DNA from: VBDM01 sp035499735
GTDB taxonomy: Bacteria > Pseudomonadota > Gammaproteobacteria > Burkholderiales > SG8-39
Reading direction: 5' to 3'
Length of the DNA: 64,000 nt
Assembly (NCBI GenBank): GCA_035499735.1
Contig: DATJYC010000078.1
Location: 62,001 to 126,000, forward strand
Position numbers and translations under genes: made by a program
The notes under the pieces: generated by a model
The model's input: the letters and a program-made list of their open reading frames with translations, nothing else
Told to the model about the DNA's origin: nothing
Database searches by the model: none
In this document: positions 37,816 through 46,847 of the stretch, one piece after another
Layout of the letters: each line of letters starts with the position of its first letter
Numbering within the stretch: the stretch's first letter is position 1

Positions 37816-37884
37816 GTGAATACCGGAATAGGAACGATGCGCAGAACTATAGTGGAAGCCCGCGAGCGCAAGTGTAACAGAGCG

Positions 37885-38604
37885 CTACCTCCGGCCATCG
37901 TACCAAGGGAAGCACGCGTCGCGGTCGCGAAGCGCGCGGCCGGCGGTGAGCGAAGCCTTGAGCATGAAGGTGAGGACTTCGCCGGAGCGGTACAGCCGCA
38001 GCTTGCGGTCGCTCGTCGCAAGCGGATGCCGGTGCAGGATCACAATGCGCCGCCGCGTCTTCCGGGCGAGACGCTTGAGCTTGCGGGAAAGATCGATCTC
38101 CTCGCCGGCGTAAAGCGCCTCGCTGAAGCCTCCGACCTGGCGGAAGGCGTCGGCCCGGCAGAACACGAACGCGCCCGCCGCCCAGCCGCAGAGCCGGCTG
38201 AGCCCGTTCCAGATGGCGACGATGAACCGGGCGGCCCGGGTCTCGAACCTCACCGTGCTTCCGCCCGCGAGGCAGCGACCGCCTTCGATCTGGACGGCCA
38301 GTTCGTCGAACAGCTCGCGAGTCGGCTGGGAGTCCGCGTCGATGAACACCAGCCAGTCCCCGTTCGCGCGGGCGGCACCGGCGTTCCTCGCCCGGGCGAT
38401 CTGGTTGACCGGCTCGAAAACCACGGTGGCGCCGGCCTCGCGGGCAATCTCCGCGGTGCGGTCGGTCGAATTGTTGTCGCAGACAATCAGCTCCGATGTC
38501 CAGTAGCGCGCGTCGAAGGCGGCACTTGCCTCGCGGATAGCGGCGAGCCCCGAGGGAAGCAGGCGCTCCTCGTTGAATGCAGGAACGATGACCGAGATGT
38601 TCAC
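37885..38604 (-). CDS. Family 2 glycosyltransferase
   Basis: A 239-residue GT-A fold glycosyltransferase. It begins at a GTG with NISVIVPAFNEE, the nucleotide-sugar-binding strand, followed by CDNNSTDRT and the metal-binding DxD motif in FIDADSQ near residue 80. The acceptor side contains GEEIDLSRKL. There are no obvious membrane helices beyond a weak hydrophobic stretch near 120-135. It starts 5 bases after the L,D-transpeptidase stop. The product cannot be predicted; a cell-envelope glycan or glycolipid is likely. Confidence 0.85.
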   Translation of the reverse strand: MNISVIVPAFNEERLLPSGLAAIREASAAFDARYWTSELIVCDNNSTDRTAEIAREAGATVVFEPVNQIARARNAGAARANGDWLVFIDADSQPTRELFDELAVQIEGGRCLAGGSTVRFETRAARFIVAIWNGLSRLCGWAAGAFVFCRADAFRQVGGFSEALYAGEEIDLSRKLKRLARKTRRRIVILHRHPLATSDRKLRLYRSGEVLTFMLKASLTAGRALRDRDACFPWYDGRR

Positions 38605-38609
38605 CGGGT

Positions 38610-39092
38610 CTACGCGCTGATCCTGACCGTTGTGCCCGCGGGCACGCTTTGGAAGAGCTCGACGATGTCGCCGTTCCGCATCCTGATGCAGCCGATCGAC
38701 CCTGGGATGCCCATCGGCACGACATCGGGGCTGCCGTGGATGTAAATGTACCGCCGCATGGTGTCTACTCTGCCGAGACGGTTCTTTCCCATCTCGCAGC
38801 CCGAAAGCCACAGAATCCGCGTGAGGATCCAGTCGCGCCCGGGAAAGCGCTCGCCGAGCTCGGGCGTCCAGATCTCCCCGGTGGGGCGGCGACCGCGGAA
38901 CACCGTATTCAGGGGCTGCCCGGCGCCGATCTTCGCGCGCACGATGTGCGCGCCGCGGGGCGTGCGGAAGCTGCCCTCCTCCTCGCCAGCGCCGTGCCGG
39001 GAAGTCGAGACCGAATACCGCTTCAGCTCTCTGCCGTCGTCCGAGAGCAGGCTCAGGCTCTGCCCGGGAATCGAGACCTCAATCCTCGGCAT
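38610..39092 (-). CDS. L,D-transpeptidase (YkuD domain)
   Basis: A 160-residue protein that is a YkuD domain and nothing more. The catalytic motif has HGSPD at 119-123 and SIGCIRM at 132-138, with the nucleophile Cys135. The enzyme class cross-links peptidoglycan stems or attaches proteins to them. No signal peptide is visible from the ATG at 39092 (MPRIEVSIPG), and an upstream extension reads out-of-frame tadA sequence, so how it reaches the periplasm is unclear. It overlaps the end of tadA by 14 bases and precedes the glycosyltransferase gene. Confidence 0.85.
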   Translation of the reverse strand: MPRIEVSIPGQSLSLLSDDGRELKRYSVSTSRHGAGEEEGSFRTPRGAHIVRAKIGAGQPLNTVFRGRRPTGEIWTPELGERFPGRDWILTRILWLSGCEMGKNRLGRVDTMRRYIYIHGSPDVVPMGIPGSIGCIRMRNGDIVELFQSVPAGTTVRISA

Positions 39093-39552
39093 CGCTCTTG
39101 CGGCGCGCCGCGAAGAAATCGGAAAGCTGCTTCCCCGCCTCGGCCGCAAGGACTCCGCCCGTGACCTCTGCGTGGTGGTTGAGCCTCCCCTCCGAGAAGA
39201 GGTCCACCACGCTGCCGCAGGCGCCCGTCTTCGGGTCGGATGCTCCATATACAAGCCGTGCTATGCGCGCGTGCATGATCGCGCCGGCGCACATCGCGCA
39301 GGGCTCGAGCGTGACATACAAGGTGCAGCCGCCGAGCCGGTAGTTCCCTACCGTATTAGCCGCTTCGCGCAGCGCGCGGATCTCCGCGTGCGCGGTGGGA
39401 TCGCGCGAAGCGATCGTGGCGTTGTAGCCGCGGCCGATGATCTCGCCGTCCTTGACCACGACGGCGCCTACGGGCACCTCGTCCCGCAGCGCCGCCAGGG
39501 CGGCCAGCTGCAGCGCCTCGCGCATCATCGCCGCATCAATCTCCGCGCTCAT
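39079..39552 (-). CDS. tadA: tRNA-specific adenosine deaminase
   Basis: Converts the wobble adenosine of tRNA-Arg(ACG) to inosine; 157 residues. The zinc and proton-relay motif HAE is at 55-57 and the second zinc site PCAMC at 84-88. The ATG at 39552 overlaps the guaA stop by four bases, the guaB-guaA-tadA order seen in many betaproteobacteria. The 3' end overlaps the L,D-transpeptidase gene. Confidence 0.95.
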   Translation of the reverse strand: MSAEIDAAMMREALQLAALAALRDEVPVGAVVVKDGEIIGRGYNATIASRDPTAHAEIRALREAANTVGNYRLGGCTLYVTLEPCAMCAGAIMHARIARLVYGASDPKTGACGSVVDLFSEGRLNHHAEVTGGVLAAEAGKQLSDFFAARRKSDAED

Positions 39553-41111
39553 TCCCATTCGATCGTCGCCGGCGGCTTGCCCGAGATGTCGTACACCACG
39601 CGGTTGATGCCCCGCACCTCGTTGGTGATGCGGTTCGACACCTTGGCGAGCAGGTCGTGCGGCAGCGGCGCCCATTGCGCAGTCATGAAATCGGTCGTCT
39701 GCACCGCGCGCAGAGCAGCAACGTATTCGTAGGTACGCCCGTCGCCCATCACGCCCACGGACTTGACGGGAAGGAACACGGCAAACGCCTGGGCGACTTT
39801 GTCGTACCAGCCGCCCGCGCGGAGCTCGTCGATGAAGATCGCATCGGCGCGCCGGAGCAGATCCGCGTATTCCTTCCTCACCTCCCCGAGGATGCGCACG
39901 CCCAGCCCCGGACCCGGGAACGGGTGGCGGAGCACCAGATCGCGCGGCAGACCGAGCGCGAGGCCCAGCTCCCGCACCTCGTCCTTGAACAGTTCCCGCA
40001 GTGGCTCGAGGAGCTTCAGGTGCAGCGTTTCGGGGAGCCCCCCAACATTGTGGTGGGACTTGATGGTGTGGGCCTTCTTGGTCTTCGCGCCCGCCGACTC
40101 GATCACGTCGGGGTAGATCGTCCCCTGCGCGAGCCACTTCACGTTCCTGAACTTCTTCGCCTCGGCCTGGAACACCTCGACGAACTCGCGCCCGATGATC
40201 TTGCGCTTGGTTTCCGGGTCGCTCACGCCGGCGAGCCCCGAGAGGAAACGCTCGGAGGCGTCCACCAGATCGACCTTGACGCCGAGGTGCTTCGAGAACG
40301 TCTCCATCACCTGCTTCGCTTCGTCGAGCCTGAGGAGCCCCGTGTCGACGAACACACAGGTCAACTGGTCGCCGATCGCGCGGTGGATGAGCGCCGCGGC
40401 GACGGCCGAGTCGACCCCGCCTGAAAGGCCGAGCAGCACTTCCTCCTTCCCCACTTCTCGCCGGATCTTCTCGACCGCCTCGGCGAGGTAGTCCGGCATG
40501 TTCCAGTCTTCCCCGCAGCCGCAGATACGGTGAACGAAGCGCGCGAGGATCGCGGCCCCCTGGCGCGTGTGCGTCACCTCGGGATGAAACTGCACGCCGT
40601 AGAATCCGCGCGATTCGTCGGCCATCGCAGCGATCGGCGTGGACTCGTTGCTCGCGATGACCTTGAACCCGGCCGGGAGCGCGGTGACCTTGTCGCCGTG
40701 GCTCATCCATACGTCCAGGAGCCCGTGCTTCTCGCCGTTGATGCGATCCTGAATTCCCTCGAGGAGCTTCGAGTGCCCCCGCGCGCGCACCTCGGCGTAG
40801 CCGAACTCGCGAACCCTGGAATTCTCGACCTGGCCGCCGAGCTGCTCCGCCATCGTCTGCATGCCGTAGCAGATGCCCAGCACCGGCACCCCGAGCTTGA
40901 ACACTGAATCCGGCGCCTTGGGCGTGGCGTCTTCGTACACGGAAGCCGGGCCGCCGGAGAGGATGACCCCGCGAGGGGCGAAGCCGCGGACGAAATCCTC
41001 GCTGACGTCGAACGGATGCAGCTCGCAATAGACCTTCGCCTCCCGGACCCGGCGCGCGATGAGCTGCGAGTATTGAGCGCCGAAATCGAGAATCAGGATC
41101 TTGTCGTGCAC
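39549..41111 (-). CDS. guaA: GMP synthase (glutamine-hydrolysing)
   Basis: Aminates XMP to GMP using glutamine and ATP; 520 residues. The glutaminase domain has nucleophile Cys81 (GICYGMQ) and the His-Glu pair in GVQFHPEV. The ATP pyrophosphatase P-loop is GLSGGVDSAV, and the C-terminal dimerisation domain ends PPATIEWE, as in E. coli. The GTG start at 41111 gives HDKILILDFGAQYSQ directly. It lies 5 bases after guaB. Confidence 0.97.
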   Translation of the reverse strand: MHDKILILDFGAQYSQLIARRVREAKVYCELHPFDVSEDFVRGFAPRGVILSGGPASVYEDATPKAPDSVFKLGVPVLGICYGMQTMAEQLGGQVENSRVREFGYAEVRARGHSKLLEGIQDRINGEKHGLLDVWMSHGDKVTALPAGFKVIASNESTPIAAMADESRGFYGVQFHPEVTHTRQGAAILARFVHRICGCGEDWNMPDYLAEAVEKIRREVGKEEVLLGLSGGVDSAVAAALIHRAIGDQLTCVFVDTGLLRLDEAKQVMETFSKHLGVKVDLVDASERFLSGLAGVSDPETKRKIIGREFVEVFQAEAKKFRNVKWLAQGTIYPDVIESAGAKTKKAHTIKSHHNVGGLPETLHLKLLEPLRELFKDEVRELGLALGLPRDLVLRHPFPGPGLGVRILGEVRKEYADLLRRADAIFIDELRAGGWYDKVAQAFAVFLPVKSVGVMGDGRTYEYVAALRAVQTTDFMTAQWAPLPHDLLAKVSNRITNEVRGINRVVYDISGKPPATIEWE

Positions 41112-41116
41112 TCGCC

Positions 41117-42577
41117 CTACTCGACCTGATAGTTCGGAGCTTCCTTGACGATCTGCACGTCGTGGACGTGCGACTCGCGCAGCCCGGCGCCTGTGATCTC
41201 GACGAACTGGGTGCGGGTGCGCATCGCGTCGATGTCCTCGCACCCGCAGTAGCCCATGCTCGCGCGCACTCCGCCCATCAGCTGCTCGATCACGCGCGTC
41301 ACCGGGCCCTTGTACGGCACGCGGCCCTCCACGCCCTCCGGAACCAGCTTGTCGGCGTGCACCGAGGAATCCTGGAAATAGCGGTCCGCGGCGCCCTGCT
41401 GCATCGCCGACAGCGATCCCATGCCGCGGTAGGACTTGTAGGAGCGTCCCTGGAAGAGCTCGATCTCGCCCGGCGACTCCTCGGTGCCGGCGAACAGACT
41501 CCCCAGCATGACGGCGTGCGCGCCGGAGGCGATCGCCTTGGCGACGTCGCCCGAGAAGCGCACGCCGCCGTCGGCGATCAGCGGCACGCCGTTCCTTTCC
41601 AGCGCCTGCGCGACGTTCTGGATCGCCGTGATCTGGGGGATACCCACGCCTGCGACGATGCGCGTGGTGCAGATCGACCCCGGGCCGATCCCGACCTTCA
41701 CGGCGTCAGCCCCCGCGTCCACCAGCGCGCTGGCGCCGTCCGCGGTGGCTATGTTGCCGCCGATGAGTTCGGCGCCGGCCGCATTTTTCTTCACCCAGCG
41801 CAGGCGGTCGATCACGCCCTGCGAATGACCGTGGGCGGTGTCCACGACGATGACGTCCACGCCGGCGTCCACCAGTGCCTCGACGCGCTCCTCGGTACCC
41901 TCGCCTACGCCCACCGCGGCGCCGACGCGCAGCTTGCCGTGCTGGTCCTTCGCGGCGTCCGGGTGCTCGCTCGATTTCAGGATGTCCTTGACGGTAATGA
42001 GGCCGCGCAGCTCGAAGCCGTCGCGCACGACGAGCACGCGCTCCAGGCGGTGCTTGTGCAGCAGCGCGCGCGCCTCCTCCGGGCTCGCCCCTTCTTTCAC
42101 GTATATCAACCTCTCCCGTGGCGTCATGATCGAGCGCACCGGCGCGTCGAGATTCGTCTCGAAGCGGTAGTCGCGGTTGGTCACCATGCCGACGACGCGG
42201 CCGGCCTCCACGACGGGAAAGCCCGAGACCTTGTGCTGCTGCGTGAGCGCGAGCAGCTGGCGCACCGTGATGTCAGGGGAAACCGTGAGCGGATCGCGCA
42301 GGACGCCCGATTCGTAGCGCTTCACCTTGGCGACCTCGGCCGCCTGTTTCTTCGCGGGCAGGTTCTTGTGAATGATGCCGATGCCGCCTTCCTGAGCGAT
42401 CGCGATGGCGAGACGCGACTCGGTGACGGTGTCCATCGCCGCCGAAACGAGCGGGATGTTGAGGTGGATTTTCTTGGTCAGCCTGGTCTTGAGGCTGACT
42501 TCTCGGGGGAGGACGCGGGAGTGGGCCGGGACGAGGAGGACGTCATCAAAGGTGAGAGCCTTCTGAACCAGACGCAT
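41117..42577 (-). CDS. guaB: Inosine-5'-monophosphate dehydrogenase
   Basis: Oxidises IMP to XMP with NAD+, the rate-limiting step of guanine nucleotide synthesis. With the ATG at 42577 it has 486 residues and begins MRLVQKALTFDDVLLVP; a TTG at 42589 would add four. Two CBS domains lie at about 92-200. The catalytic cysteine is in GPGSICTT near residue 302, and the flap follows. It is the first gene of guaB-guaA-tadA. Confidence 0.97.
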   Translation of the reverse strand: MRLVQKALTFDDVLLVPAHSRVLPREVSLKTRLTKKIHLNIPLVSAAMDTVTESRLAIAIAQEGGIGIIHKNLPAKKQAAEVAKVKRYESGVLRDPLTVSPDITVRQLLALTQQHKVSGFPVVEAGRVVGMVTNRDYRFETNLDAPVRSIMTPRERLIYVKEGASPEEARALLHKHRLERVLVVRDGFELRGLITVKDILKSSEHPDAAKDQHGKLRVGAAVGVGEGTEERVEALVDAGVDVIVVDTAHGHSQGVIDRLRWVKKNAAGAELIGGNIATADGASALVDAGADAVKVGIGPGSICTTRIVAGVGIPQITAIQNVAQALERNGVPLIADGGVRFSGDVAKAIASGAHAVMLGSLFAGTEESPGEIELFQGRSYKSYRGMGSLSAMQQGAADRYFQDSSVHADKLVPEGVEGRVPYKGPVTRVIEQLMGGVRASMGYCGCEDIDAMRTRTQFVEITGAGLRESHVHDVQIVKEAPNYQVE

Positions 42578-42596
42578 GTCCACACCCAAAAGGCGG

Positions 42597-42625
42597 ATTA
42601 TACGCGGGTCGCAACTCCCGGTAAA
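42597..42625 (-). promoter_or_regulatory. guaB promoter
   Basis: On the minus strand TTTACC (42620-42625) and TATAAT (42597-42602) are separated by 17 bases. Transcription would begin about 42590, so the leader before the ATG at 42577 is only about 13 bases. Confidence 0.65.
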
Positions 42626-42708
42626 TCCTGCACTTTTCGCTCCACCGCTCGATTGACTGGTGCATTGAAACTCGCTATGGTGCGCTTCACCCTGGAGCAG
42701 AATTCCTC

Positions 42709-43194
42709 ATGATTCGCTTCGCACTTTTCGCGCTCTCGCTCTTCGCCGCCGCCGCGGCGCAAGCGCAAGTCTACAAGTGCCTCGATGCAAATGGCCGGAC
42801 CGTATACAGGCAGGACCCCTGTCCGCCGAGCATGAAACGCGAGGCGATGACCAAGCCCGTCATTCCTCCGGACACGCCTGCGGCTGCCAGTTCCGCGTCG
42901 GGCGCGAAGAGCGACGCCAAGGGCGGACCGAAAACGCCGGCCGACCAGGAGCAAGCCTTTCGCAAGCGCCAGCAGGACGCGGCGAAGTCGGCCAAGGAGG
43001 CCGACCAGAAGAACGAGCAGACCCAGATCAAGGAAGCGAACTGCAGCAACGCCAGGCAGCGCCTAGCGCAGTACGAGATCGGCGGGCGGATCTCCACAGT
43101 CGACGCCCAGGGCGAGCGCTACTACATGGAAGACGCCCAGATCGAGTCTGCGAAGAACCAGGCGCGCGCGGACGTCTCCAAGTTCTGCAACTGA
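42709..43194 (+). CDS. DUF4124 domain exported protein
   Basis: A 161-residue periplasmic protein. Residues 1-19 form a signal peptide ending AQA before QVYKCLDANGRTVYRQDPC, the DUF4124 pattern of a small beta domain with two cysteines. A low-complexity Ala/Ser/Lys stretch links it to a charged, helical C-terminal half with two further cysteines. The family is widespread in beta- and gammaproteobacteria with no settled function. It ends three bases from the convergent rnfH. Confidence 0.85.
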   Translation: MIRFALFALSLFAAAAAQAQVYKCLDANGRTVYRQDPCPPSMKREAMTKPVIPPDTPAAASSASGAKSDAKGGPKTPADQEQAFRKRQQDAAKSAKEADQKNEQTQIKEANCSNARQRLAQYEIGGRISTVDAQGERYYMEDAQIESAKNQARADVSKFCN

Positions 43195-43197
43195 GGG

Positions 43198-43476
43198 TCA
43201 GCGTCCCCCGCGGCGCTTCGCCGCCCGCGCGCGCCTGAGTTCCTTCGGATCGGCGCGCAGCGGCCGGTAGATCTCCACCCGGTCGCCGTCTCGCAGGACC
43301 ACTCCGGCCGGCACGACCCTTCCGTAGATCCCGACCCGCCCGGACGCCGCCTCTCCGAGGCCGCTCGCGGCAAGCGCATCCCCTACCGTGCTGCCCGCAG
43401 GCAACCGCACGCTGCGCATCGTCTGGCGCTCCGGCAGGGCGAGGACCACGTCGACACTGATCGTCGAAGGCTTCAA
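43198..43476 (-). CDS. rnfH: RnfH family ubiquitin-like protein
   Basis: A 92-residue protein of the RnfH (UPF0125) family with a beta-grasp, MoaD/ThiS-like fold. It starts at a TTG overlapping the ratA stop. Strands VDVVLALPERQTMRSVRLP and GRVGIYGRVVP with RDGDRVEIYRPL are diagnostic. It lacks the terminal Gly-Gly needed for sulfur carriage in MoaD; the end is a basic tail. The usual ratA-rnfH pair lies next to smpB here, as in most proteobacteria. Confidence 0.88.
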   Translation of the reverse strand: MKPSTISVDVVLALPERQTMRSVRLPAGSTVGDALAASGLGEAASGRVGIYGRVVPAGVVLRDGDRVEIYRPLRADPKELRRARAAKRRGGR

Positions 43477-43910
43477 GATGTCCCGAATCGCCTGTCCGCC
43501 TGGCGGGCGAACGCGTCCACTAGACTGTTGGCGATCTCGTCGAAGACGGCCCCGACGACCTTCCTGAGGATGACGTTGGCGAACTCGTAGCGCAGATTCA
43601 GCTCGACCTTGCACGCTTCCGCCGAGACCGGGGTGAAGATCCACGCGCCCTCTAGCCTTCGGAACGGGCCGGACACCAGCCTCATCTCGATGCGCTCGTT
43701 CGGACGGTCCAGGTTTTCCGTGGTGAAGTCCTCCTTGAGCCCACGAAAATTGATCCGCAGCGTCGCGACGGTGCGCCCCGGGCTGCGCTCGGCGACGCTC
43801 GCGCGGTCGCACCAGGGAAGGAACTCCGGGTAGGACTCGATTTCCGAGACCAGCGCGAACATCTGCTGCGCGCTGTGGCTTACCAGGGCCGAGCGGCCAA
43901 CGCTGCTCAT
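43473..43910 (-). CDS. ratA: RatA/Coq10-like START domain protein
   Basis: A 145-residue single START/SRPBCC domain. The segments FALVSEIESYPEFLPWC and FEFANVILRKVVGAVFDEIA-like helix are typical of the Coq10/RatA family, which binds ubiquinone or another hydrophobic ligand. E. coli RatA was reported as a ribosome-association toxin, but no convincing toxin-antitoxin partnership is visible and Coq10-like chaperone function is as likely. It diverges from smpB and is coupled to rnfH. Confidence 0.9.
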   Translation of the reverse strand: MSSVGRSALVSHSAQQMFALVSEIESYPEFLPWCDRASVAERSPGRTVATLRINFRGLKEDFTTENLDRPNERIEMRLVSGPFRRLEGAWIFTPVSAEACKVELNLRYEFANVILRKVVGAVFDEIANSLVDAFARQADRRFGTS

Positions 43911-43948
43911 GGTTGTAAAATCGAAAATTCTATCGGAAGCGCACCGCC

Positions 43949-44392
43949 GTGACGATCGTCGAGAACCGCAAGGCGCAGCATGACTACTTCATCGAGGAAC
44001 GCTTCGAGGCCGGGCTCGCCCTGCAGGGATGGGAGGTCAAGGCCATCCGCGCCGGCCGGGCCCAGCTGAAGGAGGCATACGTCGTCGTCGCGGGCGAGGA
44101 GCTCTTCCTCATCGGGGCGCACATGAGCCCGCTCCCCGCCGCGTCGACCCACGTGCAGGCCGACCCGGTGCGCACCCGGAAGCTGCTGCTGCACGCCGAG
44201 GAGATCCGCCGCCTCATCGGCAAGGTCGACCGCGCGGGGTATACCCTGGTGCCGCTCGACCTGCACTACGTCCGCGGAAGAGTCAAGCTCAACATCGGGC
44301 TCGCGAAGGGCAAGAAGCAGCACGACAAGCGCGCGGCGGAGCGGGAGAAGGAGTGGAAACGCGAGCAGCAGCGGCTGCTGCGCGCTCGGTGA
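43949..44392 (+). CDS. smpB: SsrA-binding protein SmpB
   Basis: A 147-residue RNA-binding protein essential for tmRNA ribosome rescue. The OB-fold core has NRKAQHDYFIEERFEAGL and GWEVKAIRAGRAQLKE; the basic C-terminal tail (KKQHDKRAAEREKEWKR) is the part that occupies the mRNA channel. The start is a GTG at 43949. The tmRNA gene itself is not in the window. It converges on ppsA with a one-base gap. Confidence 0.96.
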   Translation: MTIVENRKAQHDYFIEERFEAGLALQGWEVKAIRAGRAQLKEAYVVVAGEELFLIGAHMSPLPAASTHVQADPVRTRKLLLHAEEIRRLIGKVDRAGYTLVPLDLHYVRGRVKLNIGLAKGKKQHDKRAAEREKEWKREQQRLLRAR

Positions 44393-44393
44393 G

Positions 44394-46793
44394 CTAGCTC
44401 GCCGCGACCTTCGTCTTGCCGGAGGTTTCGTGCGCGAGCTGCAGCCAGGTGTCGACCACCGTGTCCGGATTGAGCGACAGGCTCTCGATGCCCTCCTGCA
44501 CGAGCCACTTCGCGAAGTCGAGGTGGTCGGAGGGTCCCTGTCCACAGATGCCCACGTACTTCCCCGCCTTGCGGCACGCCTGGATCGCCTGGCGCAGCAT
44601 CGCCTTCACCGCGGGGTCGCGCTCGTCGAAGCCGTCGGCGACCAGACCCGAGTCGCGGTCCAGGCCGAGCGTGAGCTGGGTGAGGTCATTCGATCCGATC
44701 GAAAACCCGTCGAAGTGCTCGAGGAACTGCTCGGCGAGCACGGCGTTGGAGGGCACCTCGCACATCATGATGAGGCGCAGGCCGTTCTGCGCGCGCTTGA
44801 GGCCGTTCTGGGCGAGCAGGTCGATGACCTCGCGGCATTCCTTCAGGGTGCGCACGAAAGGCACCATGATCTCGACGTTGCTCAGGCCGATGTCGTTGCG
44901 CACCCTGCGCATTGCCTCGCATTCCATGTGGAAGCAGTCCCGGAAAGTCTTGCCGATGTAGCGCGAGACCCCCCGGAAGCCGAGCATCGGATTCTCCTCG
45001 TCGGGCTCGTAGCGCGAGCCCCCGATCAGCTTCTTGTACTCGTTCGACTTGAAATCCGAAAGGCGCACGATCACTGGCTTGGGCCAGAACGCCGCGGCGA
45101 TGGTCGCGACCCCCTCGGTCAGCTTCTCGACGAAAAAGGCTCGCGGGCTTGCGTACCCGCGCGCGGCGCGCTCCACCTCGCCCTTCAGCGGCATCGGCAG
45201 GTCCGGATAGTCGAGCACCGCCTTGGGATGCACGCCTATCATGTTGTTGATGACGAATTCCAGCCGCGCGAGCCCCACGCCCGCGTTCGGCAAGGCCTGG
45301 AAATCGAAAGCAAGCTGCGGGTTGCCGATGTTCATGGTGATCTTCACCGGGCAGTCGGGCATCTCGCCGTAATCGCGCGAGGTTACCTCGAAGTCGAGCT
45401 TCCCCCGGTAGATGTGGCCGGTGTCGCCCTCCGCGCAGGACACGGTGCAGAGCTCCCCGTCCTTCAGCTTCGCGGTGGCGTCCCCGCAGCCGACGACCGC
45501 CGGAATGCCGAGCTCGCGCGCGATGATCGCCGCGTGACAGGTGCGGCCGCCCCGGTTGGTGACGATCGCCGCCGCGCGCTTCATGACCGGCTCCCAGTTC
45601 GGATCGGTCATGTCCGTCACGATAACGTCTCCCGGCTTGATCCTGCCCATCTCCGATGCGTCCTTGACCACGCGTGCGGTGCCGGCGCCGATCCGGTGCC
45701 CGATGGCGCGTCCCGAGGCCAGCACCTCGGATTTCTGCCTGAGGAGGAAGCGCTCCTGGCCTTCCGCGGCCTTGCGCGATTTCACGGTCTCCGGCCGCGC
45801 CTGCAGGATGTACAGCCTGCCGTCGGAGCCGTCCTTGGCCCATTCGACGTCCATCGGGCGGCCGTAGTGTTCCTCGATCTTCAGAGCGAAGCGCGCGAGC
45901 TCTATCACGTCCTCGTCGGCGAGGCAGAAGCGCCCGCGGTCGGCGTCCGGAACCTCCACGGTCCTGACCGAGCGGCCGGCCGTGGCCTGGTCGCCGAAGA
46001 TCATCTTCTGCGCCTTGGAGCCCAGGCTCCGGCGGATGATGGGGAATTTTCCGGCGCCGAGCATCGGCTTGTGGACGTAGAACTCGTCGGGGTTGACCGC
46101 ACCCTGCACCACCATCTCGCCCAGCCCCCAAGACGCGGTGATGAACACCACGTCGCGAAAGCCCGATTCGGTGTCCATGGTGAACAGCACCCCGCTTGCG
46201 CCCAGGTCGCTGCGCGCCATGCGTTGCACCCCTGCCGAGAGCGCCACCGCGGAGTGCTGGTACCCCCTATGGACGCGGTAGGAGATCGCGCGGTCGTTGT
46301 ACAGGGACGCGAATACGTGCTTGAGTGCGACCATCACGTTCGGCAGCCCGCGGATGTTGAGGAAGGTCTCCTGCTGGCCGGCGAAGGAAGCGTCTGGCAG
46401 GTCCTCGGCGGTCGCGCTCGAGCGCACCGCGACCGATACGCTGTCGTCGCCGTCCGTAAGTTCCCGGTACGAATGGGCGATCGCCGCCTGCAGAGCCTCG
46501 GGAAACTCGGCCGCCTCGATCCAGCCGCGGATCTCCTCCCCGCAGCGGCCGAGCGCCGCGACGTCCTCCGGGTCGAGACCCTTGAGGCGCGCCTCGATGC
46601 GGGCGGCAAGCCCGTCCTGCGCGAGGAACTCGCGAAAGCCGTCAGCGGTGGTGGCGAAGCCTCCGGGCACGCGGATTCCGGCCTGGGAAAGCTGCGAGAT
46701 CATCTCGCCCAGCGAGGCGTTCTTGCCGCCGACCCGCTCGACGTCGGCCATGCCCAGCCGTTCGAAATTCACTACATACGTGACGCCAGCCAT
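44394..46793 (-). CDS. ppsA: Phosphoenolpyruvate synthase
   Basis: Makes phosphoenolpyruvate from pyruvate and ATP for gluconeogenesis; 799 residues. An N-terminal ATP-grasp domain comes first, then the swivelling domain whose phospho-histidine lies in GGRTCHAAI near residue 420. The C-terminal barrel carries the catalytic cysteine in GICGQGPSD. It diverges from ppsR, its dedicated kinase/phosphorylase, across a 54-base gap. The ATG at 46793 is natural. Confidence 0.97.
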   Translation of the reverse strand: MAGVTYVVNFERLGMADVERVGGKNASLGEMISQLSQAGIRVPGGFATTADGFREFLAQDGLAARIEARLKGLDPEDVAALGRCGEEIRGWIEAAEFPEALQAAIAHSYRELTDGDDSVSVAVRSSATAEDLPDASFAGQQETFLNIRGLPNVMVALKHVFASLYNDRAISYRVHRGYQHSAVALSAGVQRMARSDLGASGVLFTMDTESGFRDVVFITASWGLGEMVVQGAVNPDEFYVHKPMLGAGKFPIIRRSLGSKAQKMIFGDQATAGRSVRTVEVPDADRGRFCLADEDVIELARFALKIEEHYGRPMDVEWAKDGSDGRLYILQARPETVKSRKAAEGQERFLLRQKSEVLASGRAIGHRIGAGTARVVKDASEMGRIKPGDVIVTDMTDPNWEPVMKRAAAIVTNRGGRTCHAAIIARELGIPAVVGCGDATAKLKDGELCTVSCAEGDTGHIYRGKLDFEVTSRDYGEMPDCPVKITMNIGNPQLAFDFQALPNAGVGLARLEFVINNMIGVHPKAVLDYPDLPMPLKGEVERAARGYASPRAFFVEKLTEGVATIAAAFWPKPVIVRLSDFKSNEYKKLIGGSRYEPDEENPMLGFRGVSRYIGKTFRDCFHMECEAMRRVRNDIGLSNVEIMVPFVRTLKECREVIDLLAQNGLKRAQNGLRLIMMCEVPSNAVLAEQFLEHFDGFSIGSNDLTQLTLGLDRDSGLVADGFDERDPAVKAMLRQAIQACRKAGKYVGICGQGPSDHLDFAKWLVQEGIESLSLNPDTVVDTWLQLAHETSGKTKVAAS

Positions 46794-46811
46794 GACCGTC
46801 CTTCGTCCCGG

Positions 46812-46840
46812 TTGAAGGATCTTGTTGAAACGGCTATTTT
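46812..46840 (+). promoter_or_regulatory. ppsR promoter
   Basis: TTGAAG (46812-46817) and TATTTT (46835-46840) are 17 bases apart. The -10 ends seven bases before the ATG at 46848, so the transcript may start at the initiation codon. Confidence 0.6.
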
Positions 46841-46847
46841 ACATTTC

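Noticed and set aside
43198..43910. A RatAB-type toxin-antitoxin system
   Set aside because: RnfH and RatA are a conserved housekeeping pair next to smpB; Coq10-like function explains RatA at least as well.
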